The notes: a model not told the origin generated them from the letters alone. Shown: positions 32,346-43,623, numbered from the stretch's first letter. The stretch is DNA of 64,000 bases from Heterocephalus glaber (GCF_000247695.1 NW_004624848.1:3949918-4013917), one strand, 5' to 3'. Translations and numbers: made by a program.

Positions 32346-33504
32346 CTGGGAAGCGGTGGGTCAGGGTCGGCTCGCCCCAGCCTGCACACCTGAGAGCTGT
32401 AGGAGCCCTTGCCTCACGCTCTTTCTTTTCTTTTCCCCTTTTCCTTTCCCTTTTTTTCTCAAGGCAAGAGTCTGCACTTAGCCAGGCCTGTGCCACCATG
32501 CTGGTACGTCAGCATTTTCAGTTCTTTCTCTTAAGGCAAAGTAACTCGGAAGAAATTTTGTAGGTTTTTTGTTTGTTGGCTCTGTAGAAAACAAATTTGT
32601 TGCCTTAGAAACAAACACTACTGTAGGCAGATTAAGGTGGTCTCTCCGATAATATAGGAAATGAAAACACGGATTTTCAATTGCATTCATCCACCACTTT
32701 TGTTTTCTACTTTTGTTTTGCCTTTATAGGTTTGTCAATAATTACCGTAAAAGTTTGGGAAGCATTTAAACTGAGTGTGTACAAAGTTACCTACTCAGTG
32801 TGGTAAGTCTCCAGTCTTTGCAAGGTTGTGGTTACTTTTTGTGATGGGAGGTCTCTCCTGTTAGAAGCGCCAATCCCTTCCCACTTTGATGTACTCTACA
32901 AAAGTTACCTTGTTGCTCTCTCGGCTGGTGCGGAGAGGTGTGAGGGCTCTGCCTTGCTGATGTCTCTGCCGCCTCGTGACACCTACGATGCGGTTTTTCT
33001 AAGTATGGTCCTCATATCTGTAGGTTGGTTGTAGGAGGCCAAGGTAAGTAAATAGGAAACCTGTCAGAGGGTCGGCGGAGGGTGGGTGTGTGGCTCCCAG
33101 GTGCGACTTGCCTGGCGCTGGCCGTCCTGTGTGATCACAGAGAGGGCTAGCTGCAGCTCGTTTCTCTCTTTAGAAGCAGCAGGCACACAGCTCTCTGGTC
33201 TCAGTTGTTTTTTCTTCCTAAATACAACGAAAGGACTCCTAAATATACTTTGAGTAGCCGGCAGACATCCCTGGTGATGCTTTCATACATGTTCTGAGGG
33301 GAGAAGTTTTATTTCCACAAATAGCACTGTTAATACAGCTTTATAAAGTATCTTTTAAAGATACTAGGATAATGTATAGTTTTCATTATTCATCTACCAG
33401 TCTTCACCCAGTGTGGTATCTCTAAATCGTAGAATTTTGCTCAGAGGAAGGACATCATTTGGTCTAGGCTGTTGCCTTCAGCTTTCTAGCCTTTCTTCTT
33501 TCGT
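32346..33504. other. Unique sequence downstream of the intronic CpG island
   Basis: Contains a pyrimidine tract (about 32422-32460) and a strong donor-like AAG|GTAAGTA near 33040. No coding exon is recognisable. Confidence 0.4.
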
Positions 33505-33668
33505 TCTGGTATTGGGGATCAAGCCACAGAGTGCTCTTACCACAAAACTGTATTGTTTATTTTGAGACAGGGCTCCTAAATTGGCCAGGTGGGACTTGAA
33601 CGTGTGATCCTCCTGCTTCAGCCTCCCTCAGTGCTGGGATTATAGCCATGCACCACTGTACTGGGCTA
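33505..33668 (-). mobile_element. B1-dID composite SINE, minus strand
   Basis: Reverse ID half ('ggtattggggatcaagccac') plus reverse B1 ending 'atgcaccactgtactgggct'. Confidence 0.85.
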
Positions 33669-33739
33669 GCTTCTAACCTGATTTTCTTGAAATTTTGTCT
33701 AGGTTTTCTAGAAATCTAAAGTTAAAGAAGAGGGTATCT

Positions 33740-34480
33740 TTTTTGGCCTGCATTATTTTTTATTCTTGCATGCTTGGAGTACATAATGATTACATTTATT
33801 GTGGGGAGTTGGTATGTGTACTTAAAGCATATTAATTCTTTTTAGAATCTCATTCCCTTCCCCTCTCCTCCTTCCCCCTCCATCTAAAGGAGAGGTTTAA
33901 AATTCTTTTTATGAAAAATAAAACAAAATGCCATAATCAAAAAATAAGAGAATAACAATAGTTATTACATTGTGTGTCGTTATCTTCAGAGTAGTTACTC
34001 ATTACAGGGCATAAGCCAAAAGGATTCTTATAAAAAAGAAATGGATAATACAGATCTCTTCAGTGAACTGAGATAAACTGGTAGTATAAAGGAAACCAAT
34101 TAGCATATATATATTGAAATTTTTTAAAATATTGAAATATTTTTAAAAGAATGGAACTTGGGGTGGGGGATTTAGCTCAGTGGCACTGAGCCTGCCTCGG
34201 AAGTGCAAGGCCCTGAGTTCGATCTCTGGTATCAGTAAAAAAAAAAAAAGAATAGAATTTATAGTGTGGGAAAGTAGTTGAACGTCTTCCTATTTAGCTG
34301 TCTTCTATTTTGTTCTCTGTGTTTCTCATATGAGAGAAACCATGAAGTATTTGAGCTTGTGTGTCTGACTTTTTTCACTTAACCTTATGTTCTCAGGTGG
34401 CATCTATTTACCTACGAATGTCTCAGGTTTATCTTTCTTTATGGCAGCGTAGTACTCCATTGTGTATAAATACCACATTT
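33740..34480 (-). mobile_element. L1 3'-end fragment, antisense
   Basis: 'gcgtagtactccattgtgta' and 'tttctcatatgagagaaacc' are inverted L1 ORF2/3'-UTR sequence, and a polypyrimidine tract at 33848-33880 matches the purine tract of L1 3' UTRs. An 18-base perfect repeat (tctaaaggagaggtttaa) occurs at 33883-33900 and 34481-34498. An ID has inserted at 34160-34245. Confidence 0.65.
34160..34245 (+). mobile_element. ID SINE nested in L1, with target-site duplication
   Basis: 'gggggatttagctcagtggc' to poly-A. The flanks at 34145-34159 and 34246-34260 match at 13 of 15 bases. Confidence 0.9.
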
Positions 34481-34558
34481 TCTAAAGGAGAGGTTTAATA
34501 TAGTTTTTTCTCTTGAATTTGGTTTTCATTATTAAAATAAACAGACATTTACAAATTC

Positions 34559-34769
34559 TTTTTTTTTCTCCTGGTGTTGGGATTGAACTTGAAGCCAGGA
34601 CCTTTGCACCAAGCTACGTCTCCAGCCCTTTTTAATTAAAAAAAAAAAAAAATTTGTAGTCAGGGTTTCGTAAGATGCTAAATTGCCCAGGCTGGGCTTG
34701 CATTTGTGATCCTTCAGCCTTAGCCTCCTGGAGTGCTGGGATTATAGGTGTGCACTACTGCTTCTGGTA
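34559..34769 (-). mobile_element. B1-dID composite SINE, minus strand
   Basis: Reverse ID half, an A/T linker at 34633-34653, then reverse B1 ('attgcccaggctgggcttgc'). Confidence 0.9.
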
Positions 34770-35692
34770 CAACTATGAATTCTTAAAAACCCATCTGATA
34801 TACCAGGCCCAGTACCTGACATATCCTAGGTCCTCTGCTCAATAATTCAACATTGTGTTGTGCTCAGAAATCCCCTAAGTCAAATATTTTATTGCCACTT
34901 TATCTTATTTGAAATGATTGTAGCCATATCATTTAAAGCTTGGAATTGGATTCAGAGGTAAAACTGTTTATCTTTATTAAGTTGTTTACATTTCCCTATC
35001 TCGTACCCAAACAGACCTGTCTGAGTCACAGTCTCTCTGTGCCACACCATGCCCTGGAGTTGTCTCCGGCAGCTGTTACTTGTCGACCGCAGAGAGCCTG
35101 TGTGCAACCGGCAGTGTAGTCTGTACGCCTGGGGCAGCGACTCACGCCAGCGACGTGGGGCCGGGCCCTCTGAGGTGGGGAGTGGGAGCCCTCGGCTGAG
35201 CTGAGCTCCAGCGCTGTTTGTCCTGTGCCCTGAAAGACACCGCTGTGTCAGCCGCGGTTGGGAGAATGCGGAGGAGGAGCTGTTCCAGGGTGCTGTCCAG
35301 CACTCAGCCTGTCCTGTGAAGTGTTCTTGGGGTTTGCTTCTCCAGCCACTTCCCTGCAGAGGAGTAGCCAGTTTACCCTCTGCTCTGCCAGTTCAGTCAC
35401 TTAGGAACCATAGTTCATGAGTGTAGTCTTCTGGAAAGGGCTGAAAACTGTAAACCTTTCCCCTGCATATTATATAGTATTTTGTGCATTTTTCCCCTTT
35501 TTTGGGGGGGGAAGACAGTAAATGTTAAACATATTGAATTGATTTTCAGGAAAGAAGCACCTACCTTAAAAGGGGTTGAAACAAAATCGTGTGGGAGTGG
35601 GGAAGAAAAAAACAACCCAGGGCATATCCTATACATCTTCGAGAGCAATTCATCATTCTCATTAAGGTGGGAAGAGTTTTTAGAGGAAATAA
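34770..35692. other. Unique intron sequence
   Basis: Includes a moderately CpG-rich patch (35080-35270) and a G8 run near 35505. No gene. Confidence 0.5.
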
Positions 35693-35772
35693 GGGCCGGG
35701 ATGTAGCTCAGTGTTTCCGCCACCTGCCTTGCAAGTGCACGGTCCTGAGTTCGATCCCCAGTACCAAAAAAA
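35693..35772 (+). mobile_element. ID SINE
   Basis: 'gggatgtagctcagtgtttc' to 'gatccccagtaccaaaa'. Confidence 0.95.
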
Positions 35773-36354
35773 GTCTTTTTAGTTTTGTTTTTAATAGGTT
35801 AAATGATTTTGCTTATAAAGTGTCACCTATCTTATTGAGGATTTTAAGAAAAGCTTGCTCCCTTGCCATTGTCTGATTGAGAAGGTTCTAAGAGCTTCTG
35901 GTGTGCTGACTGTGAGAATGACTATTAAAATGTCAGGGCCCATGCACGCTCTTCCCCTCTGCTTTTAGGCTACATCCTAATTTCCATTTCCCCCTCAGTG
36001 GATTATAGGGTCAAGACTGCAAGAAGAAAAGTGTGTCAGAGGCAAACTCCCAGAGCCCATTTCTTGGTGTCAAGCCTGCCCGTTCACGTGCAGGGCAGTT
36101 GTCGACAGCTGTGCTTGTAATCACAAAGAACAGGAAGCTGGCCTTCTCTTCTGTGTGAACTGCTGCCTGCTCAGATTGATTTTCGTAAGGGGTAACTGGA
36201 GTTTGTAGCTTTTCTTTCCAAGTTCAGTTCTACAGATTTCAGGTCTTAACCACGAGCACTCTGTAATTTCTTCCCTTTTATCTGTGCTAGTAACTCCATT
36301 TAATGCTGTTCTCCTTCCTCGCCTGTCGTAAGGCTTTCTTCTTCTTTTTTATTT

Positions 36355-36475
36355 TACTTTTTGAAACAGTGTGTAGTGATGTAATTTAGGCTGGCCATGA
36401 ACTCCCTGTGTAGCCCAGGCTGCCTCAGCCTCCCAAGTGCTGAGATTGCTGACCCACATCACCATGCTCAGCCTG
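36355..36475 (-). mobile_element. B1 SINE, minus strand, rearranged
   Basis: 'ttttgaaacagtgtgtagtg' to 'ccacatcaccatgctcagcc'. The segment between the internal duplication and the B box is shortened. Confidence 0.8.
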
Positions 36476-36865
36476 TTCTGGTAACTCTTTCATGGACTAG
36501 TGTAAACGTTGCTTCTCACAGGAAGCTTTTTCTGGGCATGCGACCAAGAGGTTGAATTTTCTTTATGGGATCTTACTGCTTTTAGTTTGACATCTCTTTA
36601 AGTCATGTGTCCCTTGGTAATAATTTCATGATTATTAGGTGTACACATCTTCTTTCCCTTTTCAAACTGCAGATTTTTCCGAAGGTAAAACTGTGTTGTT
36701 GACATGTGTATCTTCATGGCTTATTATAGTTTCTTAGCATTTTGGAAATATTTAAACATGTGAATTGTGTTAGAGATTGTCATAATAGTAGAATAAGCAA
36801 TACTGAGGGGTTCAGCATAGTTGGCTACATTTAAAAAATTTTAACTCCAGAGAGTTGTTGTTATT

Positions 36866-36945
36866 GTTTGCAGTGCTGTTTGCAGGCCGCGGCCCAGTGC
36901 ATGCTGGACAGGCAGGCGCTCACCACCGCCACACACCTCTGACCC
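36866..36945 (-). mobile_element. ID SINE, minus strand, diverged
   Basis: 'gcatgctggacaggcaggcg' and 'ccacacacctctgaccc'. Confidence 0.65.
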
Positions 36946-37359
36946 TTCCCCCTGGTTTGAAGGTGCTGTCGCCGAGGCTTGTGATTATCTTACGGCCAAG
37001 TCACAGTTGTTCTTGACTGGTCAGGAGGTAGTGATTCAGATTGCATTCAGCCATCGTGACCGAATTACTCTGCCCGAGTTTGCAGTTACAGTCTTAGACT
37101 GTATTTAGGTATATATGTTTGCATCCAGTGAATGCTGAACTTCTCTAAGTTAGGAGATCAGCAGATACATTGAATGATATATTCACTCTCGTGAGATTCT
37201 GCGACCAAAACAATTGAGAGTCATAATACCTTTAATTTCTCTTTTACATCAGTTTCACTGTAATAGTTCATTTTGGAGTCTACATGTAGTGAGGAAAAGT
37301 AGCTGGTAAAGAGAGACTCGTGTTCTATCCCATACTCTCAGTATGATCCTTGCAGTTTT

Positions 37360-37470
37360 CATCGGGTCTTAGTTTTCTCATTGCAAAATGGGACACGAAG
37401 TTGTATCTATTGTTAGGGTAGTTTTGAGGCTTAAATGGGCATAACCCACGAGAAAGTCCTAATGTAAGGC
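37360..37470 (-). mobile_element. MIR relic, minus strand
   Basis: 'gtcttagttttctcattgca', 'aaatgggacac' and 'gttttgaggcttaaatgggc'. Confidence 0.6.
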
Positions 37471-38669
37471 CTTACTATCAACAACATAATAAAAATATGA
37501 GTGCCAGTAAAACTGGTAACTTATAATAGGCTAAGATCCTTGTAATATTTGCCTGGTGGTATTTACAGAAGAAATGCCTCTTTTGACGTGTATAATCAGG
37601 AAATCCATATCTTAAAATTATTTGGTTGTCCAGGTTAATACTTATCTTAATCATTTCAGAAGCACAGGCTTCATATTGAGTTTTAAAATGAGCTTTCATA
37701 TAAGACATTTTCAGACTTCTGAGAACTGTTGTGTAAAAACTATCCACCAGTGTATCTCTAATAATTTTGATCGTTATATTCTAGTAAAGAAGCCGAACCC
37801 AAAGTTCCTCACTTTGAAAAGCAGCAGAGTCTTTCCATATGTGTAACATCTATGGGGTTCTGGTTTAAGAGAATAAACATTTTGATTACTAAAATCTGTC
37901 ACTGTTCTGCATTTAAATTTGAGCTTAGACACGTGGGTAGAAACCTACATAGAAAATGGGAGAGCAGTAAGAATATGAGAGAGGAATTTCAGGGCTGTGT
38001 GTTGAAGAATTTCAAAAGGAGCTTGAATTGCTGTAACTTTTCCCCAGTGGAAGCACAACAGTCTGAGTACTTACATTCTGCTGTAGTTACGAAGAGCTGC
38101 TTGTGGGTGTAGTTCTTTAGAAAGTACCACAGTGGCTATAGTGGGCAGCCTGTCTGCGCAGTGCTCACTCTTGCAGTCGGGTCGTGCATTGTCACCTCAC
38201 GTTTGGGGAGCAGGGTGTGGAAAAGCAGTTGGCACTCCTGTGCCTGTTCCGTGCCAGGTAGCTGGCTGTGTGTTTGCTCATGGCCCACGTTATGCAGTCT
38301 TCACTTGCGCTGGCGAGGTGGGAGGTGCTGTCTCCACATCCCAGCTGCTGAGGGACGTTGACTGTCTTTTCAGAGTCCCTCCTCTTAACTCCACTTTGTG
38401 TGCTGTGAGATTGGGAGTAAGTGTCTCCTGCTGTTAATGAACACTTTTACAGTGAAGTTGTGGTTTGCTTAGGATGTTTTTCTGTATTTAAGATGCTCTA
38501 CCAGGTTGCTGTTACTTTGGAGATGAGCTTCAGGACTAAAGTCTAATTTTATTAAAATTAAAAAATTTAAAACTATTACAGTTAATATACAGTAGGACTG
38601 GGAGTTCTGCTTTTAAATTAGATCTAGACTTAGCAAATAGATTGCTGTCGATAAATGTTAGCTGTTATT
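37471..38669. other. Unique intron sequence
   Basis: Two short open plus-strand frames (37852-38112, 38132-38437) without domains. No repeat family assigned. Confidence 0.5.
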
Positions 38670-38677
38670 TTAACTAG

Positions 38678-38771
38678 GGCTTTTTTTTTTTTTTTTTGGT
38701 ACTGGGGATCAAACTTGGGACCTTGTGCTTTCGAGGCAGGTGTTGGAACCACTAAGCTAAATCCCTGGCCC
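38678..38771 (-). mobile_element. ID SINE, minus strand
   Basis: A long poly-T, 'ggtactggggatcaaacttg' and 'ctaaatccctggccc', flanked by ttaactag at 38670-38677 and 38772-38779. Confidence 0.95.
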
Positions 38772-38914
38772 TTAACTAGACCTTTCTAGCAGCCTGTTTT
38801 ACTCTCCAGTTTTATCTGAGGCAGTAGTTTCATATGACTTTGTTTCTGATGGTAACAGGGACTTAAACCCAGGGCCTTTGCACTGAGCTGTATCCTCAGC
38901 CTCCCCTCTCCTTT

Positions 38915-38998
38915 TCTTTTCTTTGGTACCGGGGATTGAACTCGGGTCCTTGGGCTTTCACAGCAGGCGGTGAAACCTCCGAGCTAAATCCCTGGCCC
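38915..38998 (-). mobile_element. ID SINE nested in B1-dID
   Basis: 'tggtaccggggattgaactc' to 'gagctaaatccctggccc', followed by (CCCCT)n at about 38999-39013. Confidence 0.9.
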
Positions 38999-39013
38999 TC
39001 CCCTCCCCTCCCC

Positions 39014-39092
39014 TTTTTGATACCAGGAATTGAACTCAGGGCCTCACGCTTGCCAGACAGGTGCTGTACTGCTGAGCTACATCCCTGGCCCC
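39014..39092 (-). mobile_element. Second ID SINE nested in B1-dID
   Basis: 'gataccaggaattgaactca' to 'gagctacatccctggcccc'. A different subtype from its neighbour. Confidence 0.9.
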
Positions 39093-39145
39093 ATCAGCTC
39101 TTTTTTTTAATTTTTAATTTTTTAATTTTGAGACACGGTCTTGCC

Positions 39146-39497
39146 TGTAGGAACCAGCCTACAAGCTCAATCCTGGCCAAGGGGTGACGAAGATGAAAAA
39201 TAAAGAGACGCAGAAACAAGGTAAAACCTGGGGGGCAGGGGGCTCATGTCTCCCTTCGACCTGGAGCCCAAGTGACTGGCGCCCCTTGGCTTTACTCATG
39301 CAGACCCGGGCACGAGCAGTTAGAGTCCACAGGACTCACCTGTCTCCCGCCCTCCACGGCACTTCTCTGGGTAAACAGCTCAACCTCGGGTGTTTCTGCT
39401 TCTCCCCGCAGTGTGTCAGCACACTCGCGTGCCCTCTCTCTCCTTAGTGCTCACCGAGGAGGCCAGTTAGGCCTTATTCTTCCCACTGATCTCCACA
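39146..39497 (-). mobile_element. Probable ERVK-type solo LTR inserted in a B1
   Basis: The 352-base insert begins TGTAGG and ends CCACA (TG...CA). It is flanked by cttgcc (39140-39145) and ctggcc (39498-39503), six bases with one mismatch; a six-base duplication is typical of ERVK/IAP-like integration. Read on the minus strand, its 3' part ('ctgcgtctctttatttttca', then 'ttggccagg...cctaca') resembles the U5 end of IAP-like LTRs. The open frame at 39184-39447 is LTR, not a gene. No internal retroviral sequence remains. Confidence 0.65.
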
Positions 39498-39583
39498 CTG
39501 GCCTAGTTGCCCAGGCTGGGCTCAAACTTGTTATTTTCCTGCCTCAGCCTCCTGAGCTGCTGGAATTATAGGTATGAGCCCTA

Positions 39584-40671
39584 GCTCCCCTCAAATGATG
39601 GTTTTAATACTATCAGATTTATTATTTGCTAATTTTCTCAGTTGACTACCATGTTAAGGACTTAAGTGTATTTTCTTGGTGATTGCTGATCAGTTACGAT
39701 TGGTATCTTGACCCCCGCCCCAATCAGTGGTGTGTTAGGATTTTGTCAGTTGGAGAAGGTTTAAGTGGTAAGTGCACTTGAGCTCTTTGGGCTGTGGGGA
39801 CCTTGGGCTTGATCGAGGCCTTGCTGGTTGGTCTGGACTTGGGAAACTGAGTGGTTTTTCTCGGAAGTAGCACAGCTCGCATCTGCTGCTTTGTCAGAAA
39901 CACAGAGCTGGCATCTCTTATTTATGGAGTTGCAGCATGGAATTGCTTAGCTAATACTTGGCTTTTTGGTGTGGGGACATAGAGGAAAAGCACGGGGCTG
40001 GCAGTCTTCTGCCTGGGAGGATCCAGGTGCACACGTGGGCCATAGCTCAGGGCCCTGATTGAGGGGCCACAGGGTGCCTGGCATTGTGCTTTCCTAATTG
40101 TTGCCATGAGGATAATCACTTAGGTTTTATGTGAATTTTGTGTCTGACCACACACTATTCAAGAGGGACTAGTTGGATTAGAATTTGACAGAATTGAGAG
40201 GCATTTACTCATGTACATACACTAATAATTCCTAAGCTCATATCCTGCGTAGAAATACTATTTATCTGAAGTTATGTAGCTCGACACCATTCTATGATTG
40301 TGTCTCGGTCTCATCTAGAGAATGAGAAACAGTTCACCCCTAGGCTTTGGAATGTGGTGCTTCCAGGGCCCTGCGTGCTCCTGAAATCCCACGGTAACCT
40401 GCCTGGAAGTCTGTTAGTGTCTAAGTGATGTCTCCCTGTGCTTCAGCTGCAAGGACATGCGACTGTGTCTGCAGCAAGTGATCCCAGCTGTTTCTCTGGC
40501 TCTTCCAAGATGTGGAAAGTGCCGGCTTCCTTTAGGGAAGGGAGACAACCTTGCGGGGAAGAAAGGGACCCAAAGCTTCTTGGCTCGTTTTCTCATGTCG
40601 GTGCCCCCCCCCCCCCAATTGTAAGTTTTCCTTCTAAACCGTTCTTTGTTCATGATTTCTTCCTCTTCATT
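39584..40671. other. Unique intron sequence
   Basis: No gene or repeat family recognised, apart from a C-homopolymer at about 40604-40617. Confidence 0.5.
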
Positions 40672-40764
40672 TTCTTTTTTTTTTTCCTTTGGTACTGGGG
40701 ATTGAACTCAGAACCTTGTGCTTTCAAGGCAGGCATGGTGCCGCTGAGCTAAACCCCTGGCCCC
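40672..40764 (-). mobile_element. ID SINE, minus strand
   Basis: 'ggtactggggattgaactca' to 'ctaaacccctggcccc'. Confidence 0.95.
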
Positions 40765-41294
40765 ATTTTCTTCCATTTTTGTGGGGTGCTAGATCAGAAT
40801 GAAAGGTTAAGTAGCTACTGCAGTCTCTTACGTGGATTGCTCATTTTCTTGTAATCTCAAGGTAACTCATGTGGTGAGTGCCCGAGATCATACACTTTCT
40901 GTTTCTGGGATGTCTTCAGCGTTATAAAAAATGCTTATACCTTGTACATACTTAAGCTGTATGTTTTTTAAGTTGATATTTTAAATATTATATATTTAGT
41001 TTTGTTTTTTCATGATTCACACACCAAAAAATACGGAAAGGTACATGGTGGAGTCTTATTTCCTCCTCTGGCCATACCCACTTAATTCCTGGTCCCCTAA
41101 TGCTGGTGGGTGATTTTAAGGCTTGATAAGGGCTTGATTATTCTTTAAGAGATTTAAAAGTATTCATAGACCTATATGAAATAGTTTCTTTTGCTCAAAA
41201 TTATATCTGCATGATTTATTTATGTGTGACCCTTATTTAACATGCCGATCTTTCTAGATCAGTGTGTGAAGAGCTCCCTTGTTTAGGTGTGTGT

Positions 41295-41329
41295 ATCGCT
41301 TCTTGGCCTTTTTGGCTAAGATCAAGTGT
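41295..41329 (+). pseudogene. U2 snRNA pseudogene, 5' fragment only
   Basis: 'atcgcttcttggcc' and 'ttggctaagatcaagtgt' reproduce the first ~35 bases of U2 snRNA with a C-to-T change and one extra T in the T-run. Similarity stops after AAGTGT, before the branch-point-pairing and Sm regions, so it is not functional. It looks like a 3'-truncated retroposed copy. Confidence 0.8.
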
Positions 41330-41577
41330 TCAGGTGTGCATGCGTGTGTCTAACTCTTACAGGTTATTTAAGGTGCTACCATGAATATCCCTCACTTATG
41401 TCTCCTGGTGTATTTCTGCTTGGGCCATAGGGATTTACATTTCTAGTTTTGCTCCTTACTGTATCCGCAGTTTATAGTACTACCAGCATTGTGTTAGGAC
41501 ATTTCTTCTTTTATAATATTAAGCTGAATACAGTTTTTTTTAGAAGTTAGATATAATTTTTATATGGTGAGATTCAG

Positions 41578-41667
41578 CTTTTTTTTTTTTGCAATGCTGG
41601 GGATTGAACCTAGGGCCTCGTGAATGGCAGGCATGTGTACCACCTCGGAGCCACCTCCTCAGCTCTG
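41578..41667 (-). mobile_element. ID SINE, minus strand, diverged
   Basis: Poly-T, 'atgctggggattgaacctag' and 'agccacctcctcagctc'. Confidence 0.85.
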
Positions 41668-42662
41668 TCTGTCTTTTTAGTGTGAAATTCTGAGTTTCCG
41701 CGCAGAGTCACGGGACAGCTATGAGTACTGTCAGAGAGTTCTCCATTGCCCAGGAAAATTTCCTCGTCCCCTCTGTAGCCAACCCTTTCTGCTCAGCACT
41801 GTCTCTCCCAAGCACTGATCTGCTCCTCTTGCTACAGCTTTGCTGTGGTAAGGCTGACAAGTACCTGGAATCATACAGTGTATAGTCTTCTCTGTAGGTC
41901 AGTTTTCATAAGAGGAGTAATTGTGAGATATAGCCAGGCTGTTGCTTGTATTAATAGTTTATTTCTTTTTATTGGTTACTAGTAGTTGTTCATGGTGTGG
42001 ATGAACTGAAACTTGTTTATTTTTTCTCTGGCTGATGATGTTTGGATTGCTTCTAGTTTTTGCCAGTTAGGTGTGAAGTGGCCATAAACATTCACCTATA
42101 TGTTTTTGCATTGATATATGCTTTTATTTTTCTTGATAAAGACCTAAGTGTTGGGTTGGTAGCATATAGAGTGGATATATCTTTAACTGTGTGAGAAACT
42201 TGCAAACGCTTTTCCTAAGTGGTTGTATTATATTGTATTTTCTTCATCAATGTACAGAAATGCAAGTTGTTTTGCATTTTAGTTAGCACTTGGATTTTAT
42301 TTTTAAGACATCTAAGGTATTTAATGGTACCTGGTTGTGTTTTTATTGAGATGTAATCCACAGACATAAAATTCACCCACCCTTAAATATGTAATTAGTG
42401 GTGTTTAGTATGCTCACAGACATGCACAGCGAAGAACATTTTCATCACTGCAGAAAGAAAATCCCTGCACCCTTTGAGCAGTTCATTCTTTTTATGGGCA
42501 AATAATACTTCACTACATTTTGGTCCACTGCATTTTGCTTAGCTGTTCTTCAGTTGATGTACACTTGGTTTGTTTCCACTTTTTAGCAATTACGAATAGT
42601 ATAGTTATAAACATTACGTTCAGGTTTATATTTTCTTAATGATTAAGATAATTGATCAGTGT

Positions 42663-42700
42663 GTGGAGGGCCATCCATGGCTCAGGGGTAGTGTGCTTGG
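42663..42700 (+). mobile_element. ID 5' fragment
   Basis: 'catggctcaggggtagtgtg' is the A-box half of an ID; the rest is replaced by L1 sequence. Confidence 0.6.
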
Positions 42701-43195
42701 AAACAGCCCAATTGCCCATCAACTGGAGACTGGATAAAGAAAATGTGTGTGTGTGTGTGTGTTTTAAATGGAGTACTACTCAGCCATAAAGAATGAGAAA
42801 CTAGAGACATGTATAGCTAAATGGATGCACATTGAGGCCATGATTCTTAAGTGAAATAAATAGGACACACGTGTAAATACCGAATAGTTTCTCTGGTGTG
42901 AGAAACTGAAAATGTAAATGAGGATCAAAATATGCAATAGATAATGTGAAATAGGAAGAAAAGGGGCAAAGGGAAAAGGGGAGGAGGAGGGGGAAAGGAA
43001 TAAATACGAGAAAAGGAAAAAGTGGAAACAAAGTCTTTGTAAATAGGGAGGGGTGGAGGGGTTGAAGGGAGGACAGAGGAATGGGGAAAAAAATAAGAAC
43101 CAAGGTACACCATGTAAAGCTACAAGATCCCAATGATGAATATCAGCATATTATATACTAAAGTGTACCAGTAAACTTAGTGAATAAAAAAAAAG
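42701..43195 (+). mobile_element. L1 3' end with purine-rich 3' UTR and poly-A
   Basis: 'gcccatcaactggagactgg', a (TG)n at 42744-42762, 'ggagtactactcagccataa' (the end of ORF2), a G-rich purine tract at about 42955-43090 and a poly-A at 43184-43194. Only the 3' end of the element is present. Minus-strand open frames here are translations of the purine tract. Confidence 0.9.
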
Positions 43196-43284
43196 ACAAG
43201 TAGTGACTAGAACCTTTTCATAGACTTATCTTCCATTTATACCTCTCTTTGGCAAATATGTTTTAAAATGTTTTGGTCTCCTTT

Positions 43285-43600
43285 TAACTTCCTTTTTGCG
43301 ATAAATTCAGATTTACAGAAAAGTTGCCAGGATAAGTGCAGAGTTTCCGTATGCCTGTCACGTCTGTTAACACTTAGGGCACATCTGTCAAAAGAAAGAA
43401 ATGGACATGGGAGCACTACTGTTAACACTGAACTGCAGACCTCATTTGACTTTGGTAGTTTTCCACTAATGTCTTACCACTTTAGAACTGAATCCAAGCT
43501 ACTATGCTGCATTTAGTATTTTTAAAAATCAGGTTGTTTTTCTTGAGTTGTGAGGGTTCTTCATATATTCTGGGTGTATGTCTTTTATTAGTTTGAATGG
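43285..43600. mobile_element. Old L1M-like fragment
   Basis: 'cagatttacagaaaagttgc', 'tttccactaatgtcttacca' and 'gagggttcttcatatattct' are well-known L1M-type phrases. Decayed. Confidence 0.6.
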
Positions 43601-43623
43601 CACTTTTAAACTTGGCAGTTCTG

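Larger units (their letters stand above)
38846..39583 (-). mobile_element. Nested cluster: B1-dID split by two IDs and an LTR
   Basis: The dID ID-half (38846-38901) and its B1 half (39093-39145 plus 39504-39583) are separated by two further minus-strand IDs and a 352-base LTR. Read outward-in, this gives an order of insertion: B1-dID first, then the IDs and the LTR. Confidence 0.75.
41100..42660 (-). mobile_element. Old L1M-like LINE fragments, antisense
   Basis: Several pieces match the inverted 3' part of old L1s: 'tgtttggattgcttctagtt', 'ccataaacattcacctat', 'tgagatgtaatccacagaca', 'cataaaattcacccaccctt' and 'tcagttgatgtacacttggt'. They are repeated and broken, with a U2 fragment and an ID inside the interval. 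Confidence 0.6.

Noticed and set aside
31815..32389. Overlapping 120-142 codon frames in the intronic CpG island
   Set aside because: Both strands are open because of GC-rich composition; the peptides are low-complexity and unrecognised.
42801..43133. A 110-codon minus-strand frame rich in Phe, Pro and Leu
   Set aside because: It is the complement of the purine-rich L1 3' UTR.
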